A stretch of 18,065 nucleotides of DNA from Synura sp. LO234KE (Eukaryota > Sar > Synurophyceae > Synurales > Mallomonadaceae), in the NCBI GenBank assembly GCA_015143735.1, contig VKHC01000094.1, positions 1,514 through 19,578 of the forward strand. Reading direction: 5' to 3'. The notes below the pieces were generated by a model that was not told the origin of the DNA, did not search any database, and saw only the letters and a program-made list of their open reading frames with translations. Numbering within the stretch: the first letter of the stretch is position 1; each line of letters starts with the position of its first letter. Shown here one piece after another: positions 8,918 through 18,065 of this stretch. The position numbers and the translations under genes are program-made.

Positions 8918-9199
8918 GAGATTTATTATTCCCGAAATCCGAAACGGTTATTAGGAAGTGTGTTTCTAGCGAGATATGCAATATTGCTGCACAGCAATTC
9001 CGAAGCCCACCCGATGATATTGCCAGACGTAAGAGTGCATGTCGGGGACATATCATCTGCTTGTCTGCTAAAGTCTGTTAAGGCCCAAACAAAGTTGCAG
9101 GCTCCTCAAAAGGTGAAACCCTGCGGTGGAAAGGATATTAACTATTACCAGATATTCTTCTGGACGATTAAAAACCTTTTCCTTGGTTACTGGAGTTAA
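8918..9199 (+). CDS. Unrecognised open frame, candidate exon
   Basis: After TTTCCTAG (acceptor-like, ending at 8917) a frame stays open for 93 codons to a stop at 9197-9199. The first 65 codons read like protein: ARYAILLHSNSEAHPMILPD, then VRVHVGDISSACLLKSVKAQ. A possible donor, CAAAAG|GTGAAA, is at about 9111-9112. There is no in-frame ATG near the start and no recognisable domain. It lies in a repeat-rich interval and could be a transposon fragment or a chance frame. Confidence 0.22.
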   Translation, partial: EIYYSRNPKRLLGSVFLARYAILLHSNSEAHPMILPDVRVHVGDISSACLLKSVKAQTKLQAPQKVKPCGGKDINYYQIFFWTIKNLFLGYWS

Positions 9200-10576
9200 T
9201 TACCCCCTCTCTCTTCAGTTGTTGTTGAGCTATCGTATGAGCTGAAGTCCAAGTTGGAGATAGTCCTTAGCGCGCTGGGAAGCAATGTTCAAAACGGACT
9301 TTAGTTTATAATGAGTAGCGGTTGTTTGCGGCGCTGGTGCTCATGAGCAAGAAGAGTTCAAATCAAGCGCTCATTACAGATAACGTTAACAAAACTTAAT
9401 TCCTTTCTTCGAGCTCCCGTTGTGGCGCGTCCGAAATCTAGGTTCAAACATCATCCGGACAACCAATAATTGTGCATCGAAGGTAACCTTGTGAAGATAT
9501 TTCCGGTGCGCTTGTTCACTGCTCTACTTACGAAAAGAAGTTGTTTCCGTGGTTGTTCCGAGTTTTTCCGAAGCTCCAAATTTAAACCCAGATGACTGAT
9601 GTTCTAAAGTCTGTTTTGATTCCATCTTAACTTATACGAGACATCCTTACAGGCCGGAGAGAGATGTTTTGTTTTGCAAATTGCATTTTCCAAGTTTTGT
9701 GGTAACGCAAGAAGCACGTGGACGTTTGATGAATGGTTTAAATGTGATGCTGATTCAATTTGTTGATCAACACATCACTAATTAGTATGGCTATAGTTAG
9801 TCTCCTCGTCAACGGTGGTCGGGTACTTTTCAAGTATCGATACTACAATAATGCTGATTGAACCGACAAATATCCACCACTGCATCCCCAACAATTATCG
9901 GAATAGCTATACCATTAACACTTACTCTAGTCGGATAATACTATCGTCTTTTGAAACCCAATCACAGCAAGGGTTTTTATCATAATAGCGCAGTTATATC
10001 CACTGATGATAAAAATCGGTAGCTCGCTAAAGTACTAGATGCTGGTTGTGATTCGGGTAAAATTCCATACATATTAATATATTGAAGTGCCCCCGGCGAA
10101 GTACCGTCTGAAGTCTTTCTTTAGTTGCAGATCATCATGGTGTCTAAAGTTATTTGATTATGCTTCAGTCGTGGTACTACCTTGCACTGTTGTGAAACGC
10201 TGGAAATTTTAGGTTTACATAAACAAAACACTTGAACAAATTTTGGAAAAGATATCGCTAATATAAAAGTTTTGCTACAGCATTAGTTAAGTATGGTTAG
10301 TATAAATTCTTTTGTTTCCTTCATTCTCGAGCACACAGGTACGCGATTCAATTATTCTACTTAGGTAATAAAAGTAGTATTTTTATTATAAAATATAGCT
10401 ATTAAGATTACGAAATATATGGCACACACCTCAGAAGCAACATATTGCATAGTTCGTATGATAGTATAATGCGTAAAAGTTCGTACTCCCCTTCTTTCTC
10501 AATAAAAACAAAAGCACATAAAATAAGTAATTTTGAATGAAAATTAATACGAATAACTATTTGTACGAAGACTTAC
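9200..10576. other. AT-rich stretch, no gene recognised
   Basis: About 1.4 kb with no long open frame on either strand. It would hold the 3' part of the minus-strand gene fragment that begins at 10577, if that gene continues. A tRNA-like segment at about 9318-9374 was examined and not accepted. Confidence 0.5.
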
Positions 10577-11433
10577 ATGGTGCAGATTTTGGTGCACGGA
10601 TGGATTGTCGGTTCTTATTCAGGTGGAGGAACTTAAGGGTCAAATAAAAACGCCTTGGGGCAAATATAGAAGGCTTTGTCGGTGAACTTTGAACGTCTGG
10701 GATTTGAAAAGATCTGCAAATTTAGTGGCGACACTTTTTCCTGTACAAAATATTAGATTAGGCGAAAATCTACTTTTTACGCACGGTTGAATTTGTTGGT
10801 GGGCAGTACAGTATAACTACATGACAAAACAACAGCATAAATAGTCCAGGAAATTTCAAGTCCTTGTTAAGATTGTCTGTAGACGTGAATTCATTTTAAC
10901 TTATAATAACGCACAATTCAAAAGAAGTGGTGTAGTTTTCAGGCTGGTTTTGGCACCGTGGTAAATTTTCAAGACTTCATAATTTCTTCGAAGCGATGTA
11001 TTGGTATCCCCATCTCTTTAAATTCTCTCGTTGCGCATGTGTTCTTGACAACTTTGGTGATCTTGCAGCAATTTGTGGTGGAGACGGATGTGTTCTTGAC
11101 AACTTTGGTGATCTTGCAGCGATTTGTGGTGGAGACGGCGACGTGCACGTTCGAGACGCAGCTATTTACGGACACCTTAAGATGAGAGACCTCCTTGGGA
11201 ATATGCAACGCCCTGCCGACGCCCTCCTTCTTAAGTTCGGCAACGCTGGCCTGCGCATTGAGATCACTGTAGTTGATGGTTTTATGCAAGCTCAAGAGAA
11301 CAGGACCTTTGTCTTTTGACAGTAGCTTTGAACACGGTAGATAGTCGTAGGGGGTTTGCGCTATCTCGAGTTGTTGGTTCTTTATTTTCTCAATCAATAC
11401 TCTTGTGGATTCAGTGCTGGGGCCATTTGGGTA
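10577..11433 (-). CDS. Unrecognised minus-strand gene, incomplete model, with a 17-residue tandem duplication
   Basis: The minus strand is open from about 11433 to a stop at 10969-10971, about 150 codons, with strong coding-type codon use (AAG, ATC, ACC and GTC favoured). This frame has no ATG before residue ~130, so an upstream exon is needed. A CCCCAG acceptor ends at about 11418. The central part is duplicated: STTNRCKITKVVKNT and STTNCCKITKVVKNT. A likely downstream exon is 10713-10577: acceptor AAATTTGCAG, 137 nt open, then a canonical donor CCAT|GTAAGT. It joins in frame if exon one ends at 10976 (ATGAA|GTCTTG, a weak donor, 262-nt intron). An alternative terminal exon is 10740-10633 (acceptor TTTTGTACAG, 35 codons to TAA). 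The regular Cys/Val/Thr spacing suggests beta-strands. I do not recognise the family, and the exon joins are uncertain. Confidence 0.45.
11038..11139 (-). repeat. 51-bp tandem duplication, two near-identical copies
   Basis: Copies at about 11038-11088 and 11089-11139 differ at only one or two positions (AGCAATTTG against AGCGATTTG). The period of 51 is a multiple of three, so it keeps the minus-strand frame and duplicates 17 residues. The near identity points to a recent duplication or to gene conversion. Confidence 0.9.
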
Positions 11434-11452
11434 ATCGCGAAATCACGTTTTT

Positions 11453-11650
11453 TTAATCTGACATCTTTGCCCTGATTCTATCATTACCAAAACTATATAT
11501 GATTGTCGGCAAATTATAGTAAATACGGGGGAAAATCATCATAACACTTAAGTTTTCCCTCACTCTGCAAGTGGTGGTCTCGCGGCCGATTAGGGGCAGG
11601 GGATGTGACGAAGGCCGACGCAGTGAGGTGGCGGAGAAAATTGAACTCAT
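11453..11650 (-). other. Possible 5' exon of the unrecognised minus-strand gene
   Basis: An ATG at 11648-11650 opens a frame beginning MSSIFSATSLRRPSSHPLPL, rich in Ser and Arg and with no acidic residue, like an organelle-targeting N-terminus. A good donor AGA|GTGAGG lies at about 11569-11564, after 27 codons. It sits just upstream of the open frame at 11433-10976, but the phases of the visible splice sites do not match, so I cannot join them. GC content rises over this short block (about 11565-11650), as in the window's real exons. Confidence 0.25.
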
Positions 11651-12830
11651 GCCACACGACTTGCTTCGAGTGGGTGGCTCTTTACGTATCCCATTCAGCT
11701 CTTGTCGGATTTTGCAGAGTCAGCTAGTACAGACTCTCCAGTTGTAGTCACCAACTGAGCTCACACTCCATTCAAATGCGTACATGTGGTTTCACAAGGC
11801 TAGGTTGCGGCCTTTTACAGCAAATTCACTGCATGGTTATCTGTAATATCTATTCTTGGGAGGAGTGCGGTTTTTACATCATCAATTGTCTGCCTGTTTT
11901 GCTTACTAAATATAACCATAAAATTTTCAGCAAGCAGTGCCTCTTTGGAAGCTGTCCGTTATAGGGGGATGATCGTGTTAGCAGGATCACGTAAAACGAG
12001 TTTTATGTTCAATGCTGACGAATAAAACTAAATAATTGACACTCTTGTTGTTGAGCGCGGGGCGTCAAGCTTCTTGATTCCTGATGAGGGTAGTTATTAC
12101 AATTAGATAAAACCACTCCAGCTTGCAACAGCACGCGGTTTTCCTCCTCCACAGCGACATTATGCTCTCTTGAACTACTCTGAGTTCTCATCGTTTTTGA
12201 TACCATAACCACGCATGTCGTGTGTTAAATTCTATTACAGCAATTAGATTTATTAAATAGTAAAAATTCGTTGATTGTGTATGATGATTGGGTTGCACAT
12301 GATGTGCAATATTGAATTATACCCTGTCTCGCTAGTAGGATCCCTCAACTCATTCATATATCTTTCGAGTAACTTTTCGTGGCATGCCTAGAGGAGAAAA
12401 TACGAGAAATACACGAGTTCGTTCCGAAATAATTCGAGGATATTTTCCAACGAAATGGAGGTTGTTTGTTTAATTGCCCTCAGCTATTCAGAATTTGATT
12501 TCGAGCAATATCCGAACTTTCAGACTGTTCGTTTTTTTCCCTCAAATAAAACGAACTAATCCGGTTGGTTTAAGCAAGCCGGTTTTATGACGTGTTTACA
12601 CAAAACATTCTGCCCTTTCTACGATCAAATTTTCACATAATATTTTAGATTGCTGACGGGCGTTCAACGGGGATTCACCGATATCAAAATTTACATATCA
12701 TTTTGATTTGATAAGGGTGCAGTCACCCCTTGGAGCTCTACAATTAGTCTTATCACTTTGCCGAAAATTCGATTGTTGACGACAGAGGTAATTGCATTAC
12801 GACGACAGATCGCTGTAGGCCTCACATAGG
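11651..12830. other. AT-rich stretch, no gene recognised
   Basis: About 1.2 kb. A minus-strand frame at 12009-12212 (67 codons, with EHNVAVEEENRVLLQ in the middle) has an ATG and ordinary composition, but no splice context or family match. A Cys-rich plus frame at 11776-11964 looks like chance. I call neither a gene. Confidence 0.45.
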
Positions 12831-13060
12831 GGCAGGGAGAAAAAGTAGCAGGAGAGCAAAGAGAGGAAACTTGTCACAAGGAAAGCCCGCCGCTAGGGGC
12901 GTTGAGAGGAATCAAAAGGGTGGAGGCACACGGGTGGTGACGGGGCGTAGCCTTAGAGACAGCCTGTTGCCGAGGCGGGGCCCCGGGCGACTGGTGGGAG
13001 GCGGTTGTGTCATTCTTGAGGGGGACTTAAATGGTGCCGGGCGAAAAATATTAAATGGAC
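12830..13060. other. GC-rich island, possible mobile-element fragment
   Basis: About 230 bp of G-rich sequence set in AT-rich DNA, with sharp edges. The plus frame at 12871-13065 reads GGGTRV at about 12921-12938, as in the core of repeat copies A to C, but the flanks do not align, so I do not count it as a fourth copy. It resembles the other repeat islands in composition only. Confidence 0.35.
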
Positions 13061-14144
13061 CTTAAAAATAAGAAAAAATTTACAACAACAAAAATTTTAT
13101 ACCAAGACTTACTACTGCGGGTACCAGTTATAGCCGCGTAACCAGCACACACACACAAGCAATTGGTAGCCACACTGTCATGCCAAGTGATATTGAACGT
13201 TCATATTAAACAAAAGATTTAAAGACCTGATTTACGTAAGCAAACAAACAAATACTTCATATTTTTGAGCACTTGTGACGAGTGAGAGAACTCAATTATC
13301 TATTTCGTGTATTTTCGATTCTATCATCATGTATTATTCGATTATTTTTGGAAAAGTTTTTGCTTTTGTATTTGTTCAGCAAACCATTCCCAAGCAAAAC
13401 CAGCAATAAATGAAAAAATGCATAATTAAATATGTTAACAATCATGACGATAAATATAAGGAGTAAGAAACTATCCTATCCTGTCGTATTTTACACCTTA
13501 TTCCAAACTATTTTGCTTATCTTTCACCACGTGATTTCCACTGAACACTTTAATATTCTTTGCAATTCTATAAATAAACGTATCTGTTTATTATAACCAA
13601 ATGTATTTGAGCCAACAATCTACCATAAGAAGTGGTCAATTAAAATTTCTTGTTGGCCGTACGTGTTTGGGAATATTGTATGAAACTTTACCATTTTGCA
13701 ACATGCCTTGCTTTAACTACTTTCACAGAAAATTATTACAAAAATTATACCGAAGTACCTTCATATGCGGTACATAATTTGATGATACCAAAGTTTTCCT
13801 AAAGTATTCAAACTTTACGATTTTGGTTCACGGATGCCACTAAAAGATTTTCAGGATTAATTTAGGTTTGATGGACAAGGACAACTCTGGAACGACGACG
13901 TATAGGAATTCATTTTGCGAGCGCACCATATAAGAGTCAGTAGGAAAATAATCCAGGATTTTGTAAACCAAGGAGTGCGACTAGAAATAAGAATGGCTTG
14001 TAGAAAGGCTACGATGACAATGCTATGTGTCGGGACTATTTCGACCTCTATCTCAACCGAGGTTCTACCTATAGAACACGGCGATAGAAGAAGTACAGTG
14101 TGTCGACGACTAATACGTGCCGAAAGTAGTGAACTCTCAGTCTG
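13061..14144. other. AT-rich stretch up to the ATG16 3' end
   Basis: About 1.1 kb without a recognisable gene. It holds a short CA microsatellite (about 13147-13159). The right end should contain the ATG16 3' UTR on the minus strand. A plus-strand frame ending at 14148 overlaps the ATG16 stop codon and lacks an early ATG, so I do not call it. Confidence 0.5.
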
Positions 14145-16468
14145 CTAATTCCAGAAACAGACATGGCCGGTCTTGTCGGCGGATATCACTCCTACACCGC
14201 TCTGTGCGCTCCAACACACGGCATTCACCGGGCACTCATGTCCTCCTGTAAGCGTAGCGAGCAGCGCCCCCGAAACAGTGTCCCAGATATATAAGGATTT
14301 GTCAGCAGAGCCCGCGGCAACCATCACACCGTCGGGGGAGAACGCCGCCTGCAGCGACCAACAAAATGATAACCAAGCGTGGATACAAGGCATGTAACGG
14401 TAATTGCATACTTTAATATGTATATAGATATAGCTGATGACTAGTTATTTGTCTATTGCACTAAAGTACTATACCTTGGACCAGTCTGAGCTCGTTCTGA
14501 AGTTAGCGGCTCTTAGAACCTACAGTGAAGGAATCATACATATGCCAGACATTCGATCGAAGTATGTCATTGAAGTAAAGAGCGGAGGGCATGCATTCCC
14601 CACCTAAGCGGAGGCCACGCACAGCGTGAATACATATCAAAGCTTTCACCTGAATGACATCGTGGGTGAGGGAGTCCAGCAAAGTCAGCGTGTTGTCACG
14701 GGACAGGGTCAGGAGTCGGTGATGGAGGTCCTTGACTCGTCCCGGACTGTATCCCACACAGGTTATACCGCTCGAATGCAACTTCGGCAAAGTATCAACT
14801 TTATTCCCCGATTTACGCTCCCAGAATCGCACTCCTCCGTCTTGATGGCCCGACACCAACGTGGCGAAATCCGGACTTACAGCCACTACGACAACAGTCA
14901 ATTGCGAACTTCAGCGGGTGGAGATTACTAGAATTCATCGTTCAACCTGCCGACTACTAGCGAGGCAAAACTCCTTTTAGATGATGAGGCATGTCTCTAT
15001 AGTGGATGCACAGGTAAATACTAACAGGCGGTTACGGAGGAGTTGGCGGTCAGTGTCCGCAGCAGCTGGGAGGTCACACGGACCGCTTTGGGAGAAGAGA
15101 CTTCCCAGACCTTGACGGTGCGGTCCGCAGATCCGGTGGCCAAGCACACGGTCTGCGTCGGGTCACGAGGAGATCCTATGGCATATTACAAATGATATAA
15201 AAGTCAACATCAAGAGTAACGATTTCATATATAGCCCGCTCGTAGCCTATCATTCTCATCCGCATCTAGTCGCCTTACCGATAAACTTCACCTCCGTGAT
15301 CTTATTCGCGTGAGAGCTCAGACAGTGCAGTTCGCGTCCTGTGACAGCGCTCCACACTCGACAAGTCTTGTCGCTAGATGCGCCTAAGAATAGGGCCATA
15401 CGCATGACAAATATCATTGCAAGTTGATTTCCGGGATCTGAGGTGATGCTCACCTGCTACCATGTCACCAACGACATCGACCCGTAAGATGGGACCGCCG
15501 GCAGTCAGGTTGTGCTGCAAGAGCAATGTGTTAGTGTCGTACACTTTCACCACAGCATCGGCACCAGCGGAGATTATGAAGCTTTTGGTGCAGTGCACAT
15601 CGTTTATTTCCGTCGGGTGCCACTCACAGCTCCGGTAACACTGCGATGGTACGCCGAATATGTATTGGGCCGCATGACTGGAGGAGTGAGACCGAGCCTC
15701 ATTTGATTCCTCGGTGGCGATAGAATCATGTCTCGTTACCTCAGGGCCTCCTTCCACAACCGAAGTGGCATCTGTGTCGTCTGGATTTAAGCTGTTTTTT
15801 CTTCCTGGAGTAGCCGCTGCTGATGCTTTTGCCCCAAAGGCACGAAAGACTTGACTGCCGATTCTCGATGCAAGGGATTTATTCGTTTCATTAACATCTG
15901 AAGAACGTGATTCATTCTCACGGAGTCTGTTTACAAGTTCGGCATTTTCGATTTCTAACTTAAGCGCTCTCGATTCCCTTTCGGAAACAATTGACCTTAA
16001 ACTATCTAACTCCTTTTTAAGTGCTGTGTTGGATGCATTTAGTTCGTTTATTTCTGTTTCACGTTTAGTTATCACTCGATGAGCAGTCTCAAGCTCCCTC
16101 TTAGTATTCAAGAGTTCGTCCGATAGATCCAAAATCTTTCGCGATTGGTCCCCAATAGTTCTTTGAAGATCCAATCGTTGTTGAACACCGTCGATAGATG
16201 CCCGATTCTTCTCCACCATATCTTGTTGTAGGATTTTCATAGATTGCTTTAGCTGTTCAAGTATAGAGCAATATTCACAATTTTTGAACTCCCCAATTTC
16301 ATGCTGAAGTACGGACACAATATTGTGAAGATTAAGGTGTTCTTTAATTAATAATTTATGATCCCTCCAAACGCGATAATAAGAACCATATATTTCACTG
16401 AAAGGATTACATTGCACAGAATTCCTTTTCATAATGGAATCTGTGCAAGATTTCAACCAGGAATCCAT
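14145..16468 (-). CDS. ATG16: Autophagy-related protein 16 (ATG16L-type, coiled coil plus WD40 propeller)
   Basis: ATG16 binds ATG5 and targets the ATG12-ATG5 conjugate to membranes, where it directs ATG8 lipidation. Exons: 16468-15454, 15383-15279, 15175-15026, 14885-14650, 14519-14475 and 14348-14145, with introns of 70, 103, 140, 130 and 126 nt. They give 584 aa (human ATG16L1: 607). Residues 20-50 (FSEIYGSYYRVW) fit the ATG5-binding helix. Residues about 68-187 form a heptad-rich coiled coil. A Ser/Asp/Glu-rich linker follows (about 200-268), then a seven-blade WD40 propeller from about 275 to the end, with GASSDKTCRVW, TGSADRTVKVWE, SGHQDGGVRFWE and AGSADKSLYIWD. The end, INAVxW-like VNAVCW then SADKTGHVCFWN, matches the family C-terminus. 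Exon 5 is a 45-nt micro-exon that restores SSDWSKAAFSPDG, as in animal GSDWTRVVFSPDG. The ATG at 16466-16468 is the first in frame. The acceptor of exon 4 (GTCGTAG) was chosen by phase and is the least certain. Confidence 0.92.
14475..14519 (-). other. 45-nt micro-exon 5 of ATG16
   Basis: Bounded by CACTGTAG| and AAG|GTATAG, phase 0 on both sides, encoding VLRAANFRTSSDWSK. Skipping it keeps the frame but removes the outer part of a propeller blade that is conserved in ATG16L1 (FKCGSDWTR). Flanking introns are 130 and 126 nt. Confidence 0.85.
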
Positions 16469-16661
16469 TCTCAGCACAAGTGAATAAACGACAAAATAAC
16501 AACAATTTTAGGACGGCAGATTTTTTCTTTACAACTTGTAGCGAAGAAAACAGAAAACACGTTTTTATTCAAGCCGTTATTAGCTTTTAGTAATATTTTA
16601 TATATATACTCAAGCGGCTTGAAACTTAAAAATTAAATCTCTAGTTTAAAACATCGCCGTT
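16469..16661. promoter_or_regulatory. Divergent promoter region of ATG16 and the Sel1-repeat gene
   Basis: Start codons are 193 bp apart on opposite strands. A TATA-rich tract, TTTTATATATATACT, lies at about 16596-16610. No specific operator is recognised. The arrangement mirrors the RNR1-MinE pair. Confidence 0.45.
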
Positions 16662-18065
16662 ATGTCATCAATACAAGTATATGATCCGAAAGCAGTAGAT
16701 CTATTCGAATCCACCAAAGAAAAAGCCCAGCTTGTCCGGAAAGCTGCAGTGGAGCACCCCAAGCTAGCGAAAATAGATGGAATAAAACCTTTACTTAAAA
16801 AGCTTGATGAAGTTATTGAAGAATTTGAAGTGCAAGATACTTGGATTCGAAAAGCGTTGTCCTCTAAATCTGTGTTCTATAACCTTGAAGTTGTTCGTGA
16901 GGCCTTGGCTGATATCGAAACATTTCTTGGGTCATCTGTAAAGTCTGGCTGGTTTTTCGGTCGCAAGAGACTTACGAAAGCTGTTGTGCTTTTACAAACT
17001 CAGCTTCGGAGCAAGCAAACACAATTTATGACTTCCGTTAACCTTGAAGTAATTGCGCAACAAGACAAATTTGGCAACCGGCTGACGCTGAAGAGTGAAA
17101 GTGATGGCAATGATGATGATGACAAAAATAAGCAGCAGCATGAGAAAAATGAAGAAATTTACTTATTGGGGATGCAAAGTTTCCACGGTTACCTGGCACC
17201 CAAAAATTACAATAATGCCTATGGACACTTCTTTGAGGCTGCTGAGAATGATCATGAAGAAAGTATGTATATGTTGTCTATATGCTATCAAAATGGGTAC
17301 GGAATCGACAGAAATCTGACCACAGCAAGAGCTTGGCTTGAGAAGGCCGCGTCCGCCGGATCTGCATCCGCTAAAAACGATTTGGCGATGTCGTTGATTG
17401 CTCAGGTATCCCATTTCTGACTTTAAATTCTATATTTGAGATGGATCGCTTAATTCAGGCGAGGAGTAAGTCGGAGGATTTATTTGATGGCCAGCACGAC
17501 CGCGATCGATACTACATGGGCGGATTCGCCACAAACGTCGCCCCAGTAGGCTTGTCTCTGAAACAGCGCAGGCGCCACCTAAAGCAGATATCCAAAGGTA
17601 CCCAAGCCTTATCTTCGCCAACCGACAGTTACGGCGAAGACAATGGTGGGCGCCAGCTCAAAGATTTGGCACTCCAGCGCGCGGTGAGGCTGCTCATCGA
17701 AGCATCGGAGGGCTCGGGACACGCGGAGGCGCAGTGCAATCTGGGACTTGTGTTTGAGGAGAGTGGAGACTTCTCGGAAGCTATTCAGTGGTACGTGTGG
17801 CTGTGGGGGTACGTGTGTGGGTAGCACATACGTGGTATGCATGTCTCCAATCGTCTGCGCAGTCGCACATCTCGTTTTACCAATCGAACCGTAACTTCCT
17901 TGTGGCGAGGGCGAGAGGTCGACATGCACTTTATCCGATGCAAATTCTGGAGGCATTTCGCAACGCTTTCCTCGTGTCCAATAGTAACCCCAACACTCCT
18001 TTGCTGCAGCGATCGGATGCATTAACCGTTAACTCCTCGACTGTTTTGGAAGCGGAAGTGATCTC
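16662..18065 (+). CDS. Sel1-like repeat protein with helical N-terminal domain (3' end outside window)
   Basis: Exons 16662-17405, 17459-17794 and 17863 onward, with introns of 53 and 68 nt, all phase 0. At least 427 aa are encoded, and the third exon is open to the window end. Residues 1 to about 135 are all helical in character, with a leucine-spaced segment around SGWFFGRKRLTKAVVLLQTQ. This pattern resembles the four-helix bundles of the MLKL/HeLo type that precede repeat or kinase domains, but that is only a resemblance. An Asp/Lys/Gln-rich linker (about 146-162, DGNDDDDKNKQQ) follows. Sel1-like repeats come next: AYGHFFEAAENDHEESMYML, SICYQNGYGIDRNLTTARAW and LEKAASAGSASAKNDLAMSL, then after a basic insert of about 75 residues AVRLLIEASEGSGHAEAQCN and LGLVFEESGDFSEAIQWY. 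Such proteins act as adaptors. The ATG is the first in frame. Exon 3 fits poorly to a Sel1 unit, so its acceptor is provisional. Confidence 0.8.

Noticed and set aside
9318-9374. tRNA-like segment: TAATGAG and CTCATTA as a 7-bp acceptor stem, and a B-box-like GTTCAAATC
   Set aside because: The T stem does not pair, an extra base precedes the 3' stem, and no proper anticodon arm forms because TGCTCATGAGCA is a palindrome without a 7-nt loop.
10996-11319. 107-codon plus-strand frame over the 51-bp duplication
   Set aside because: The minus-strand frame is longer and has better codon choice and splice context. The plus frame is kept only as the alternative to test.
12901-13020. Fourth copy of the dispersed repeat (GGTGGAGGCACACGGGT resembles the core)
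   Set aside because: Similarity is limited to about 15 bases. The flanks on both sides do not align to copies A to C in either orientation.
13915-14148. Plus-strand frame ending over the ATG16 stop codon
   Set aside because: It begins at a non-ATG codon, lies where the ATG16 3' UTR is expected, and has no family features.
1-18065. CRISPR array, bacterial operon or prophage
   Set aside because: There are no regularly spaced repeats of that type. Genes are intron-split and eukaryotic in layout.

Overview
This looks like nuclear DNA from a unicellular eukaryote (a protist). Protein-coding genes are split by short GT-AG introns (about 48 to 140 nt), two gene pairs are divergent with under 220 bp between start codons, and the spaces between genes are AT-rich with GC-rich islands of decayed repeat DNA. 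An ATG16 with a full C-terminal WD40 propeller argues against fungi of the yeast type. An intron-containing MinE gene points to a lineage that kept the bacterial Min division system for mitochondria or plastids. A stramenopile or other SAR-type protist would fit, but I cannot assign the organism.

Layout. 1-1070: AT-rich, no gene recognised, one perfect 13-bp stem-loop. 1077-3735: GC-rich repeat region with two direct copies of a dispersed repeat (about 1371-1747 and 3365-3733) and, between them, one long reading frame broken by stops (2052-3332). 3938-6619 (minus): complete class I ribonucleotide reductase large subunit in four coding exons (822 aa), plus a probable 5' UTR intron. 6834-7191 (plus): MinE in two exons (98 aa), head to head with RNR1. 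7192-8050: nothing recognised. 8053-8332: third, inverted repeat copy, followed by a degenerate 99-bp tandem repeat (8455-8745) and an unrecognised open frame (8918-9199). 9200-10570: AT-rich, nothing recognised. 10577-11433 (minus): parts of an unrecognised gene with a 17-residue tandem duplication. 11450-14140: mostly AT-rich, with a GC-rich island at about 12830-13060. 14145-16468 (minus): ATG16 in six exons (584 aa), including a 45-nt micro-exon. 16662-18065 (plus): a Sel1-repeat protein with a helical N-terminal domain, cut by the window edge.

How the genes relate. RNR1 makes deoxyribonucleotides and MinE places the division site of an endosymbiotic organelle. Their shared upstream region could couple organelle division to the replication phase of the cell cycle, but this is inference. 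ATG16 scaffolds the ATG12-ATG5 conjugate that lipidates ATG8. Its divergent neighbour is a Sel1-repeat adaptor whose N-terminus resembles a four-helix bundle. The splice models for MinE, RNR1 and ATG16 were derived by hand from reading frame, GT-AG sites and family conservation. No search was run.
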